From NCBI RefSeq assembly GCF_010093535.1, contig NW_022985199.1, positions 530,100 to 594,099 on the forward strand: DNA of 64,000 bases, read 5' to 3'. The notes beneath the pieces were generated by a model, which saw nothing but the letters and a program-made list of their open reading frames with translations, did no database searches and was not told the DNA's origin. The stretch is from Lindgomyces ingoldianus (taxonomy: Eukaryota; Ascomycota; Dothideomycetes; Pleosporales; Lindgomycetaceae). The translations under genes were made by a program, and so were the position numbers. Shown one piece after another: positions 34,525 through 46,260 of this stretch; the first letter of the stretch is position 1; every line of letters starts with the position of its first letter.

Positions 34525-35589
34525 CTACGCCACAGCAGTTGTTGCCTTCACAGTGACAATATGTGCCATCCTATCACGAATGAATTCTTGGAGCCATGTG
34601 GGAAGCGCGCGAATGGATGCAGCGATGTTAGGGCCGAGTATGACCTGCCCACCTTTTGCAGAGATAATTTGCTTGGCCATGGCTTCGGCGACATCCTTTG
34701 GGTCCATAACTGGCCCTCTGATTCCCTTTTCAATTGCCCTGATCAACCTAGTTCTTGTCCAATTGGGATATACAATTGTTGTCTTGATCTGGGGGCAGCT
34801 GTAACGGTGTTTCAACTCCTGCGTAAGCCCCTCATGGAATGCTATGAGGCCGGCCTTGGTGCAGCTGTAGTCAGTCATTCCTGCTAGGCCAAAAAACGCA
34901 GCTAGACTTGCAACACTCATTATGTGGCCTTTCTTCTTGGCAATCATGTCTGGCAGGAACTCCTGAACCGTGTTCCAGTGGCTGAGGAGGTTGACTTCGA
35001 AGATGGTCCTGAGGCCCTCTGGCGATGACTCGAGAATGGTGTTGGCATTGCCTATTCCAGCGTTGTTGACCAAGATGGAAGGGGAACCAAAGTCTGAGCG
35101 TATCGCTTCACCGGCCTCGTGGACTTGAACACGAGAAGTAATGTCACATTTGTAGAAATTGATGCTGTTGGATTCCTCTGCCGGGAGTGTCAGATGGCCA
35201 CGCAAGTGATCCGATTCTCCAGCGAAGGACATACCAGATAGGAAGACGTCTGACAGGGGTTCGACATCCAGAACGGCAACTCTTATACCGTAAGACACCA
35301 GTGTTTTTACTACCATAGCGCCAATTCCTTTAGAACCACCAGTGATGACAGCCACCTCATTTCCCCAATTCCAAACGCTCTTGTCATCTTTCCAAATCCA
35401 CTTATCCTCTGCCCAGCGGCTAAGCTCGGTGTTGACCTCACAGACAAGACAGAGTGCCAAGAGCCAATTCAGGATGGTGACGAGCAATTCATGTTGGTCT
35501 TCTGAAAGAGGCAAGAAATTCGGACCCGGGAAAGCCCATGCAGAATTCAGGAGAATGAGGGCTGCTACAAAGCCGAGGCTTCGGATCAT
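34525..35589 (-). CDS. Short-chain dehydrogenase/reductase with an N-terminal membrane anchor
   Basis: A single exon encodes 354 residues. The first ~20 residues are hydrophobic (signal anchor), and a second hydrophobic stretch (LLVTILNWLLALCLV) follows near residue 35, so the enzyme is probably attached to ER or lipid-droplet membranes. The classical SDR core is intact: TGGSKGIG for the cofactor, NNAGIGN, a Ser in the MSVAS block, and the catalytic YxxxK as YSCTK. The order and the membrane anchor resemble the DHRS/RDH (17-beta-HSD11/13-like) group. The substrate cannot be predicted; retinoid-, sterol- or lipid-type alcohols are typical of relatives. Confidence 0.9.
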   Translation of the reverse strand: MIRSLGFVAALILLNSAWAFPGPNFLPLSEDQHELLVTILNWLLALCLVCEVNTELSRWAEDKWIWKDDKSVWNWGNEVAVITGGSKGIGAMVVKTLVSYGIRVAVLDVEPLSDVFLSGMSFAGESDHLRGHLTLPAEESNSINFYKCDITSRVQVHEAGEAIRSDFGSPSILVNNAGIGNANTILESSPEGLRTIFEVNLLSHWNTVQEFLPDMIAKKKGHIMSVASLAAFFGLAGMTDYSCTKAGLIAFHEGLTQELKHRYSCPQIKTTIVYPNWTRTRLIRAIEKGIRGPVMDPKDVAEAMAKQIISAKGGQVILGPNIAASIRALPTWLQEFIRDRMAHIVTVKATTAVA

Positions 35590-36085
35590 GTCCGTAGCTT
35601 AGAGTTGGAGGAGCAGAAGAAGATGGACGAATGAACGATGCGTGTGAAGTGTTTCAGACAACCCAAAAGGCTGCTTGGCAATACCACAAAAGGCGCTCGA
35701 GAGGAGAGACAGGGGTTCAGATTGAGTAGGAAGGCGTTGAATTAGGCGAATGCAGAAGGGGGGGAGTCCGTTGCGGAAATTGACGAACCTGGACAGCTAA
35801 GACGAGCTGTGATTGCTCGTTCAGGCTCTCAGCGCTTACGGATGAGCTCCGTCCGAGATCGAGCGTGAGGCGACTGGAGGGGAGTTGACGAAGCAGGCGA
35901 GCGGACTTTCCAAGGTTGTTGGTGGAGTCCGCCTGGGACATACCTCGGTCCGCCACCCGTGATTAGGTAACGCGAGCTACGGATTTTATCCTAGCAAAAC
36001 TCTTCTGGCAACGTCCTGCGTGACCTTGCACATCTTGAGGAGAGAAGAAAGCTTCTGGAACATTTGACGCGTGTCCGTCCGCCGA
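35590..36085. promoter_or_regulatory. Divergent promoter between the SDR and the Obg-type GTPase
   Basis: These 496 nt separate two divergent start codons and must contain both promoters. Small minus-strand frames here overlap the start of the GTPase gene and look accidental. No specific motif was recognised. Confidence 0.5.
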
Positions 36086-37756
36086 ATGCTCTCAATTCGG
36101 CTCTGCAGCTTTAGCGGGACACTGACGCCGTTCCTGTATCCTTCCCTATGCGATTCCACCTTCGTCGTCGCCCGCCAGGTCCGCCACCATAGACCACTGC
36201 CACTCTTCTTCAGATGTAGCTCTGCTGCCGCCCAGCACACTACTACCCGTGGCCCCCGCGATGCGGTCCCTACTAGGTTCGACCTGACGCCAGACGACTA
36301 CGCCCTTACACCGTTTGCCGACCGATGTATCCTGACCGTTGAAGCCGGTTCAGGCGGACATGGCTGTGTTTCATTCGTTCGCGAGAAGTATATAGAAGAA
36401 GGCCCGGCCAATGGGGGCGATGGAGGAAGTGGGGGGAATGTCTATATACAGGCAATCCGCGGCGAGACTTCGCTGCACAAGCTTGCCCGCAGACGGCTCA
36501 TCAAAGCTGGGAGAGGCCGGAATGGGCAAGGAAAGACAAAGGGGGGCGAAAGAGGCTCGGATGTATTAATCACAGTTCCGGTCGGAACCATTGTCAGAGA
36601 GATCCAACGACAGGATCCGGTCGCAGACGCAGAAGAAGCTGAGCGCAGAGCTCATTGGCACAGCAAGGAAGAGAATGTGGAGGAAATGAGGGGTATTTAC
36701 AGGAGAGACAAGTGGCTGGTGTTTCCAGGAACGGTCCCCTCGCAACTAGCCAAGATGGAGTTTCCTGCCCTCCCGAAACCACGACGATCGCACCTTGCAG
36801 CGGTTCAGCCCGAGTCTCCAATATGGCTAGACTTGGACAAGCATATGGAGGCGCCAATGCTACTTGCGGCTGGCGCGATGGGCGGCCTCGGCAATCCGCA
36901 TTTTATGACACCATGTTCGCCAAGACCGAAGATGGCCACGCGAGGAGACGAAGGCATGAAGCTCTCACTGCAGCTCGAGCTGAAGATTTTGGCCGATCTT
37001 GGGCTCGTGGGCATGCCGAATGCTGGGAAGAGTACCCTACTTAGGGCACTCAGCAACAGCCGAGCGCGGGTGGGCAGCTGGGCATTTACCACCCTCCAAC
37101 CCAACGTTGGCACAGTCGTCTTAGACAATCATAAGGGCCGCCCCGCTGTCTGGAAACGTGGGAAAGATGGCGAACTGAAGGAGAACTTCACGGTAGCTGA
37201 CGTTCCAGGGCTCATCGAAGATGCACATCTTGACAAGGGGCTGGGTCTAGGTTTCTTGCGTCATGTCGAGCGTGCAGCTGTCCTCGCTTTCGTTGTTGAT
37301 CTATCGGCCGGAGATGCCGTTAAATCGTTGCAACTTCTTTGGCGAGAAGTGTCAGAATACGAAAATTTGCGGGGAAAAGAGTTGAATGCCGAAACTGAGC
37401 GCAGGATGGTTACCTATAGACCTCCAGGAAGCCGACTTCGAAGGTCTGAAGAGTATGAAGATTGGGAGCGATTGGACTTGAGCTCGTCGCCGGAATTTCT
37501 CCCCTTTGTTACGCAAACACCCATTTCATCAAAGCCCTGGTTTGTTGTGGCGACAAAGGCCGACCTGCCGGATACCGAGGCGAACTACGATGCTCTACAG
37601 GAGTATCTACATAGTGTGAAGAGCGGTGTGCAGCCTCATCCGAGTAGTCGCAAGAACGCGTGGAAGCGCGATGTACAAGCCGTACCTATCAGTGCAATTA
37701 GAGCCGAGGGTGTTGACGTTATTCCTCAACTGGTCATGGATTTGCTGGAAGAATGA
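36086..37756 (+). CDS. MTG2: Mitochondrial Obg-family GTPase (Mtg2 type)
   Basis: This GTPase assists assembly of the mitochondrial large ribosomal subunit. A single exon encodes about 556 residues. The first ATG is 36086; upstream in-frame codons lack an ATG. The N-terminus is Arg/Ser-rich and lacks acids, as expected for import. The Gly-rich Obg domain begins FADRCILTVEAGSGGHGCVSF and continues GGDGGSGGNVYIQA and RGRNGQGKTKGGERGSD. The G domain has G1 GMPNAGKST, a Thr-containing G2 (TTLQPNVG), G3 DVPGLIEDAH and a G4-like TKAD (VVATKADLPD). A Lys/Glu-rich insertion of about 60 residues sits within the Obg fold (about 36600-36770), as in other fungal members. Confidence 0.93.
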   Translation: MLSIRLCSFSGTLTPFLYPSLCDSTFVVARQVRHHRPLPLFFRCSSAAAQHTTTRGPRDAVPTRFDLTPDDYALTPFADRCILTVEAGSGGHGCVSFVREKYIEEGPANGGDGGSGGNVYIQAIRGETSLHKLARRRLIKAGRGRNGQGKTKGGERGSDVLITVPVGTIVREIQRQDPVADAEEAERRAHWHSKEENVEEMRGIYRRDKWLVFPGTVPSQLAKMEFPALPKPRRSHLAAVQPESPIWLDLDKHMEAPMLLAAGAMGGLGNPHFMTPCSPRPKMATRGDEGMKLSLQLELKILADLGLVGMPNAGKSTLLRALSNSRARVGSWAFTTLQPNVGTVVLDNHKGRPAVWKRGKDGELKENFTVADVPGLIEDAHLDKGLGLGFLRHVERAAVLAFVVDLSAGDAVKSLQLLWREVSEYENLRGKELNAETERRMVTYRPPGSRLRRSEEYEDWERLDLSSSPEFLPFVTQTPISSKPWFVVATKADLPDTEANYDALQEYLHSVKSGVQPHPSSRKNAWKRDVQAVPISAIRAEGVDVIPQLVMDLLEE

Positions 37757-39570
37757 TACCCATTTTGGATGCGCATATATGCATGTCGACGTATTTCGCA
37801 TTCAATCCTGCAGCCCTTCTGCTTCTTCGTGTTTGCGTGCATCGTTCGCAGGATCGCCACAATTCCACTCAAAACACTTTCCTAGAAATCATCTTCCCAC
37901 TCCCACTTTGATCCCAAATTCAACACTCTCATCCTTCCCATCTCTCCTCATCGCGGAAATTATTCCTCGCATTCCCACGACGTCATCTCCACGAGCCATT
38001 TAAGCAACACTGCAGCAGTGCTGCGCAGGTACCCGCCCACATAAGCATCTCATTCCTCAAACGCTGACCCCATGACCGATCTAGAAACTGCGCGGAACCG
38101 ACAAGGATTGCAGCTGAAACATGAAACGAGATCTCATCCATTTTAACAACTTCCCTAGTCCCTGCGGTGAATGCAATGGAATGCTGTGATTCTCGTGTCC
38201 AGGAACACAAACCTCCACTTCTCGTCGATTTTGTTATCATGCATGATTATCGATCCTTGGAGTCTTCTGTTCTCGTCAGCGACGCTATAGATTCTCGTTC
38301 CTATCAATAGGATGGTTGAGCCATTAAGCGCGGGACTATGAGGCTGTGTCGGTGGTGGTAGGTATTTTCGCTCTTCACGAATCGAGTCGACCCCAATTCA
38401 GTCGACCCACCCTCGAACGGTCGGTCCCTCACCATCAATATTCCTTCAGCCTCGCTTTCACATCGCCTCATCTCCGCAGACACACGTAATTAAAATACTT
38501 GTCCGCGTGACTGTCCAGAACAAGGCTGGTCTTTGTTCTCGTACCACGGACTTCGGTACGCTGCTTGGACCGGATGTCGTATTGCAGGCAACCCAGCCTC
38601 CACTGAATGCAAAGGCCATGCGTTCTGCACAACCAACCTCGTCCATTATGAGGCTGGCAACGCTGCACAGATGCACGCAATACAACCGCATTTCCTCTCT
38701 TGGGCGTTGGTGATATTAGTGGTTAACCCCAGAGGAGCTGGTGATTTCGGTAAGTCAGGATGGACGGAGATGAAAGAATGTGCGCAATGTGTTCAACGCT
38801 CATTCCTCTATTGGAATTGGAAAATGGGTTTGAGATAATTATCATGTAGCCAATTTGTAATGTAGGAGTGTTCAGTCTCAACATTCCTATATCAATATGC
38901 ACACCAGAATTCAATCGATCGATTCCGGAATCCTACAATTCTGTGCGTCTTGCCCCGCAAATACATTTCAATCATTTGCTTTCCTAAAGCAGAATCTTGC
39001 ATGTCCGACCATCTCTGCATCTCTCAAAGCAGAATTCGATACTTCTTTTCGCCCCCCCGCATAACCCATATGCGAGACCAGACGCTTATTCAGTAGGGGC
39101 CGTGTAAATCGCCTTTCTATCAGGTGCTCTCTCATCTGCACATCTCCCATTCAATGATTTGCCGTGTTCAATGTCGGGTATTCCAAGTCGTGAGCCAGAA
39201 CATACACTGGAGCTTGGGCATGGGTATGAGGTGGCCTGAGGATTTTGTGCTTTATTGGAAGAATGCCATAATAGTAGTATGGAGCTTATGAATTACACTC
39301 TTAAGTATGATGCAGCATTCCTGCTGCGATGACCAAAAAGGCACAAATCACGTGTGGAGGCCTTATCGGCAACGCGGTTGCGAAAAGCATAGCTGCACAT
39401 CTAGTCTCCATTATCATGCAGCCTTTATATCTGTCAGAAATAGACCTCTAAATCCTAATAAGTCATCTTGAAGCCCCAAAAGAGCGCCCGCCAAAAAGCA
39501 ACGATGGCCACTCCGCCTCCATTTTCCACTATCATGCATCCCAGCGTCTCAAAGCAGACAAAAAAACTGC
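37757..39570. other. Gene-poor interval between the GTPase gene and the tRNA
   Basis: Only short frames without domains occur. The sequence is C/T- and A-rich in the first 200 nt after the GTPase stop, and no repeats stand out. I see nothing to annotate. Confidence 0.5.
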
Positions 39571-39669
39571 TTCCGACACCGGGAATCGAACCCGGGCCTT
39601 GCCGGCACTACTTGAGTGTTAGACTCTCGATGAGAGCGGCAAATCCTAGCCACTGAATACGTGTTAGGA
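39571..39669 (-). tRNA. tRNA-Glu (CTC) with a 25-nt intron, 5' half degenerate
   Basis: Read on the minus strand, the 3' half is a standard tRNA-Glu: anticodon arm TGCCG / CTC / CGGCA, a GGTTCGATTCC T-arm (B box) and a GTCGGA acceptor 3' strand. A 25-nt insert (39606-39630) sits one base after the anticodon, the canonical intron position, and contains GAG able to pair with the CTC anticodon. The 5' acceptor strand should read TCCGACA but is TCCTAAC with extra bases before the D-arm, so several acceptor pairs fail and the A box is altered. It may be a pseudogene or a weak gene. Confidence 0.7.
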
Positions 39670-40424
39670 TAATGTATTGAAACACGATAACTTCATGTAC
39701 TGACCTAGCTGTAGGTTTATTAGCAGGTAATTGGAAGATGGGGAGAGAGATGCGTACACCATATCGGATTTAATCGAATTATAGAAATTGCGAAAATAAT
39801 TAAATCTATATTGGTAGAAATTTTGGGATCCGAAACCGCGGGGTTAGTGCGGTGAGGTCATGGGCTTTGTAGTCCGCTACAGATCACTTGATTTACACTT
39901 TGTTTGCTGCAATTCAGAGAATTAGACCTTGGTTCGGCAGTACATCGCTGGTTCAATGGTGGTTCAGAGAACCGATCGCAGCGCCACTTTCATAAAAAAA
40001 ACACCATCAAATACCAACGGAGTAACCTTGAATATATTCACTTCTTCGATAATCCGCTTTCTAGAGAGACTTCAGGTCCGGATACCTTGGCCCTGTGGCC
40101 AAGTCCACGGTCAAGGTTGTATCGCAGATCTGAAAATCTATGGGCGATTCTGGGCCTCATTCCAACCCAAGCTTTGTCACGAAGTAACAAACCTGGATTC
40201 ACTTCGTTCAAGTCAATTCACTGTTAGAAGAGTGCGAATATGACCCCAAACTCTGAAAAGCTTGAGAAGTCCCGAGTGTGGCTTTCCTGAGTGGGTAAGT
40301 TATGACTCCTGCCCGACATCGCTCGGAGCTCCCCTGCCCCACTACAAAAAGTCCCCGCGATCCAATTCACAGACCAACTTCGACACCAACGGTAATATAT
40401 TTCCACTCCCATAACTACAATAGT
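39670..40424. other. Intergenic region upstream of HIS5
   Basis: It contains AT-rich DNA and the HIS5 promoter and leader. No gene or clear regulatory motif is recognised; I saw no convincing Gcn4/Cpc1 site (TGACTC) close to the start. Confidence 0.45.
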
Positions 40425-41880
40425 ATGGCTCGGCAATCACCCTTCGATCTATCCAAGTGCGCAAGACCAAACATTCTGGCATTGGAGCCATATCGATGTG
40501 CAAGAGAGTAAGTGAAGCTCAATTGGACTTTGCTTAGGGAGAGAGATCATGACACAGCTAGTGACTATAAAGACGACGGCACGAATATCCTCCTAGATGC
40601 AAATGAGAATGCGTATGGACCTGGCCTGGCACTCGGAAATGACGGGAAACTACTCAATAGAACTACTAATGGCGCATCGAATTCATCAAGCGCGATTGAT
40701 GTGGATTTGCTCGGATTGAATCGATACCCAGACCCGTAAGACTCCGCGCCCACGCCCAGACACAGCTTTACCTCCTTTCTCATGTGTGGTGCGTGCTAAT
40801 TTGTATTCTCGAGGATAAAGCCACCAACTAGAACTCAAACAAGGCCTCTGTAACCTTCGCAACACCCACGCCCATACGCCCAAAACCCTTACACCCAACC
40901 ACCTCTTCGTCGGCGTCGGCTCCGATGAAGCTATCGACGCCCTACTTCGCGCCTTCTGCGTCCCTGGTATGGACAAGGTCCTTGTATGTCCACCTACATA
41001 TGGAATGTACAGCGTCTCTGCGCAAGTCAACGATGTTGCCCTAGTAAAAGTACCGTTGCTCACACATGGATTCGGACTTGACGTACCCGGCATAACATCT
41101 GCACTGTCGAAGGATATGAGTATAAAGCTGGCATATCTCTGTTCGCCTGGAAACCCCACTGGTGCATTACTCAAGAAGGACGACGTGCGGAAGATTCTAG
41201 AACACGAGACTTGGAATGGTGTCGTCGTGCTAGATGAAGCATATATCGACTTCGCGCCCGAAGGCTCAAGTCTTGCGGAATGGGTCACCGAGTGGCCAAA
41301 CCTCGTCGTCATGCAAACTCTCTCCAAAGCATTCGGTCTAGCAGGAATTCGACTTGGGGCAGCGTTCACAGATCCGGCGATTGCAAGGGTGTTGAACTCA
41401 ATGAAAGCGCCGTATAATATCCCGAATCCGACTAGTCAACTAGCAAAGGCTGCACTGAGTCCGAAACATTTAGAGGTCATGCGAAAGAATAAAGATCTGA
41501 TATTGAAGCAGAGGGATAGGATGCTGAAAGAGCTACCGAAGATACCAGGAGTAGGGAAATTTTTGGGGGGGACGGCGTCGAATTTCTTACTCGTGGAGAT
41601 GCTAGATGCGCCTGCGGAAAAGGGCGGGAAACCATCGAATGAAACTGCTTTGATGGTATATGAGGGACTAGCGGAGGAAAAGGGTGTTGTGGTTAGGTTT
41701 CGAGGGAAGGAATATGGATGTCTGGGATGTTTGAGGATTACGGTTGGAACAGAGAAAGAGGTTGATAGATTCCTGGAGGAAATCAAGATTGTGCTGCAGA
41801 GTATTTTTAAGGGTACGGGGAAGGTAGAACCTAAAGAGGAAGAGAGGAGGGAGAATGAAGCGAATGCTGTGATTGCTTGA
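40425..41880 (+). CDS. HIS5: Histidinol-phosphate aminotransferase
   Basis: This PLP enzyme converts imidazole-acetol phosphate and glutamate to histidinol phosphate in histidine biosynthesis. Three exons (40425-40507, 40562-40735, 40821-41880) give about 438 residues. The fold-type I aminotransferase signature is complete: LDANENAYGP near the N-terminus, GVGSDEAIDAL for the phosphate, PTYGMY, the CSPGNPTG block, VLDEAYIDFAPE, and the Schiff-base lysine in TLSKAFGLAGIRLG. The substrate-phosphate region GCLRITVGT near the end agrees with the HisC family. The start gives MARQSPFDLSKCARPNILALEPY, the usual N-terminal motif. It is the last intact housekeeping gene before the AT-rich block. Confidence 0.95.
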
Positions 41881-42600
41881 GATGGAAGGCTGGAATTTTG
41901 GGGAGAAAAGCTGACCTGTTATTGGGCTCTTACTGTGATCTAGGACGAATATTTGAGGAGAGATATTGCTCTCATATTCCGGAGTGAAAAGTCGAGAACC
42001 GTATTTCGAAGGATAATGGGCATTTACAATAGTGCAGAAAAGTAGCAGTTCTAGAGATGGTAGTGATTATCACACCATCGCCATGCAAGTCTGACACGAT
42101 AACTGCACCCCTCGATGATAACTCAGCAGCCGCAAACCTGAACAAATTCTCACGCCTCCACATCAGTGATCCACACACAATTTCTCGAACCGAGAGATGA
42201 ATTCGCTCGCCTCCCCTTTTGAGGCAATATTCCGGATGCAATCATACCCGTGGATTTCCCCACTTTTAGTCAAATTAACCCGGGATGTCGCATTTATACC
42301 AGAAAGCCAAAATAATTCTTGCTCTCGAATCATGAGGCGTTGATGTACAAATTTTATGGATGTTCCAGGAGAATAGTCCTTATGCCACTCCCGACGCCCT
42401 TCACGCATGAAGAGAGAGTTGTTGAGTTTGAAACCATGGTGGTAGACGTTCCCCTTCGCTTCAAGCTCCAAATTCGACCGTTAGGGAATTGTCAAACTTG
42501 TAAGGGATCTCCAGTCCAGAGTTCTAAAATATCGTGAAGCATGTTAACGAGCAGATTAGCCTTCCTTTCCAGGAAGAAGGGGGCTAGTCCTAATTAGGAA
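41881..42600. other. HIS5 3' flank and border of the AT-rich block
   Basis: A minus-strand frame (42471-42163, 102 codons) followed by another (42241-41972) has ordinary composition, but no domain and no convincing intron joining them. It may be the remains of a gene. Composition becomes AT-rich after about 42600, with the last C-rich stretch at about 42640-42720. Confidence 0.4.
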
Positions 42601-45600
42601 TGATTACGTAACAGCTCGCTTACGCGCACAGCCGCCACAATAAACAATCTAACCAACCCAGCTTCACATCTCCTCCTGCCACGCCTACTAACCCACCTAA
42701 CTAGGGCAGTGCAACCTTACTAGCTAATTCTAAACTGCTAAGAACACTATAAGTATACATCTTACTTTATCTATATATTTTAGGTTAAAATTTAATTAAA
42801 ATAGCCTTTAACACTTTTTACTTACTTCTAACATAGTAAATTATGTCTAATAACACTATAATAACACTAAATAATAACTAGTTATAACTTAATAATAAGC
42901 TTTTATTACTAAAAATTAATACTAAAGTTATTATTAATTTTTAAAGTAAAAGCTTAACTAGAAGCTAAAACTTTTTAGCTAAAAAGGCTAGTGCTAATAG
43001 TAATAGTAAGTTTTACTTTACATATATTATAATTTAAGGCTAATTAAGAAAAATAAAAGCGCTAAATAATAATAAACTTACTTTATTAAATAATATATTA
43101 TTAGGACTTACTTTTTTACTTTTTATGCCTAATACATTCTAACTAGAAGACACGCAGTCTTGCCTAAGTCTAATAGCATTGCAGGCAGGACTAAACTAGA
43201 CAGTGCCTGCCTACGCCTTTAGCTAGACTAGACTGTATAGCTTGCAGGGCAGCTAAAATTAGAGCTAGTAATAGTATAATAAAAGTGTAAGTAAATTTAG
43301 ATTAATCTAGATTAATATAACTTAAAAAAAATTAAACTAATAATATTTTTTTATAGCCTACTTTTACTTATATCTAACTTATATTTAGCTATAGAGAACA
43401 TTAGTAGCAATTTACTTATTAGCTAAGTTATAGACTATATCTACTACTATAAGGTCTATATCTGCAGGCCTAGGGTTAATATCTATAGGCTTAGAGTCTG
43501 TACTAGAACACTTAGTAGCCTTAATATAAAGCACTTTTATTTACTTTAGGTAAACTATACCTTTTCTAGCAGCAGTTTATGCCACTATATTTCTAGTATA
43601 GACATTACAGATATAGCATAGGTTAGGCCTTACCTACTCTAACTCTAATTATTTTGCTTTATTAAATAGATCTAGCTAAAGCTAGGTTAAAGCTAACTAA
43701 AAGTAAAAAAAAAAAAAAGATTATACTTTAGCTTAAACTTTTAAGTAGTAAATCTAAGTAGTTTAACTTTTTTATAAAGAACACTAATTTATATAAAATT
43801 ATTAATTTAAAGCTGCTATATAAAAAAGTTTAGACTACTATAAAGATAATAAGACTCTTTAAGCACCTAATAAACTTTAAGTTTATAAAAAATTTAAACA
43901 TAAAAGTTATAATAGCTTATTTAAAGTTAGTTAAAATATAAATAAATTAAGTTATTATAGTGTGTATATAAGTTAATTTTTTTTAAAATAGCTTTAACTT
44001 AGTTCTAATTAAAGTTACACACTCTAAAGTAGCTAAGGCACTAGTAGCTTTTATAGTAAGTTAGATCTTATAAGATCTTTACTAAAAATGCTTAAAAAAA
44101 AATAGTAAGTTTATCTACTATATATATATCTCTAACTATTTTAGCTATAGTTATGTAAATTATTACTATAGTATAAAAAGCAAAAGTTATAATTTTTAAA
44201 GTAAGTTATTTTTTTTCTAAATAAAATATACTTAAATACTAATATATATTAGCAGATTAAACTAAATTTATTAAATAAAATAAAGTCTATTAGCTAAAAA
44301 AAAAAAAAGTAATACTTAAAGATATTACTACTTCTCTAAAAAGCATCTCTACTTTATAAAAAAGTCTAGCTATGCTAACATCTACCCTAACACTAAAAGG
44401 GCCTAGATTAGCTTTAACTAAAGTAGATCTAAGCCTTTAAAAAGCTACTTTAGTTCTAATTTATAATAAACCTACTATTTCTTATAATCTAGTTATAGCT
44501 TTTATAATTAACTTATTTAGTTACTAAGTTCTAAAAACTAGAGCCTAGCCTATATAGTAAAATATGTACATAGCTCTACTAATTATAATTAAGTTATTCT
44601 AAGAAGTAATCTTTATAGATAATAAATTACTATAGTTCTAGTTTAGTTAGGTCTAGAACTAGATTAAAGATATAATAAAACTTATAATAAATAAGTGCAT
44701 AAAACTTAGTAAAGTAATGCAGTCTTTATTATTCTAGTTTAACATAGTAGTAGACATTAGCATAGCTTTTAATGCTAAAGAAGGCCTAGCTAATAGTAAT
44801 AAAAAAAAAGCAAAAAGGCTTATAAATAACACTAACATAGCTAAGAGTTAATCTAAAAAAGATAAAGACTTAAAAAATACTAATAATAAAAAGTTTATAG
44901 CTACTAATAATATAAAAGTTTCTACTAACACTTTTTTAAGTTTTAACCTTTTATTTATTAAAAAAGTTAAGACCTAATTAGCTATAAAATAATTTTATAA
45001 TAAACACTTAATCTAGTTAAAGTTAAGTAATATTAAAAAAAAAAAAGTTAAGACTATAGTAAATAATCTAGGCTATACTAATATAACTATCTTTATAAAA
45101 GGCACACTAAAGAAGAGAAAATTCTTTAAAAAGTGTAAGCATAGGCTTAATAATTATTAGTATTTTTTTTTAGACTAATTAAAGTAAACTTTAAAAGCAT
45201 TAAGTAAAGTTAGCAGAATTACTTTTAGTTTACTAGGTTTAGATAGTTAGTTTATTTTCTAGATAGATGTAAGTTAGTGTGGCAGCAGTTTACTTTAGCA
45301 CTACACCTACTAACGCTTTTTTTGCTAGAGTTAATAGATTAACTTTATAATAATATACCTACTATATAAAAAACAGCGTTTATAATCTTATAATAAGTAG
45401 CTAATATAATTAGATTATAGGCTGCACATAACTATTCCTATAATAGATATAAAGTAAATTAGTAGCTATATATTATTAAGACTTTTAAAGAAATAATGCT
45501 AAAGCTTAAAACTTTAAACACTTATAAACTTTTTTAACTTTTTAAAGTAAGTAGTATTTTTATTAATTTAATTAGTAAAATGTTTTTTTTACTTTTAATA

Positions 45601-46109
45601 TTAATTATCTGCCTTCCTTTTTTAACTAGACTAGTGCTAATAAGCCTAATCTATGCGCCTAATTGCCTAATAACAGATCTACACTAATTAGAGATCTTGT
45701 AACATGCTACTATTATAGTAGCTTATAAAAAAAAGAGAAGTAGAACTAAATATTAACTTTATTAAAAGTAAAAAAGTATTTTTATACTCTAGCTTATAAT
45801 TTTCTAGCAATAACTAAAAATATTATGCTAATAAATAATATATAAAGCATTTAAAATTATAATAAATTTAGAGTATAATTAAAAAAAATTAAAAACTAGT
45901 TAAGATAACATACTTAATAAGCATTAAGCTAAACTTAATAAAAAGAGTTCTTTAATGTGTACTATTCTTCTAACCTTACACGCCTATACCTTAGCTAAAA
46001 AGTATGCTAGAAATAAAAGTTAAGCTTAAAATATAAGTCTTCTAGTTTAACTACTTTAGTATTATAAAACATAAGCTTTAAAAGCTTTATGTTATAGTTC
46101 TATATATAA

Positions 46110-46260
46110 GGTAGATAGAATTAGGTAGCATCTAGTAGATTACCTACTACCTAACTATAAACTAGTCTATCCTAGAGCGGCCACTCCTAGACAACAGTAG
46201 AGGGGAACTACATCTAGGACTAAAGCTGCCCTAGATAGGGCAGGTAGAGGCCGCAGTAAC
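46110..46260. repeat. GC-richer island with nested inverted repeats inside the AT block
   Basis: This short island has many more G/C pairs than the surrounding DNA. It contains an 18-nt perfect palindrome with a 2-nt centre (46226-46243), an inverted GCGGCC/GGCCGC pair (46178-46182 and 46249-46254) enclosing it, and AGGTAG/CTACCT pairs upstream. It could be the terminal or internal hairpin of a decayed element. Confidence 0.6.
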
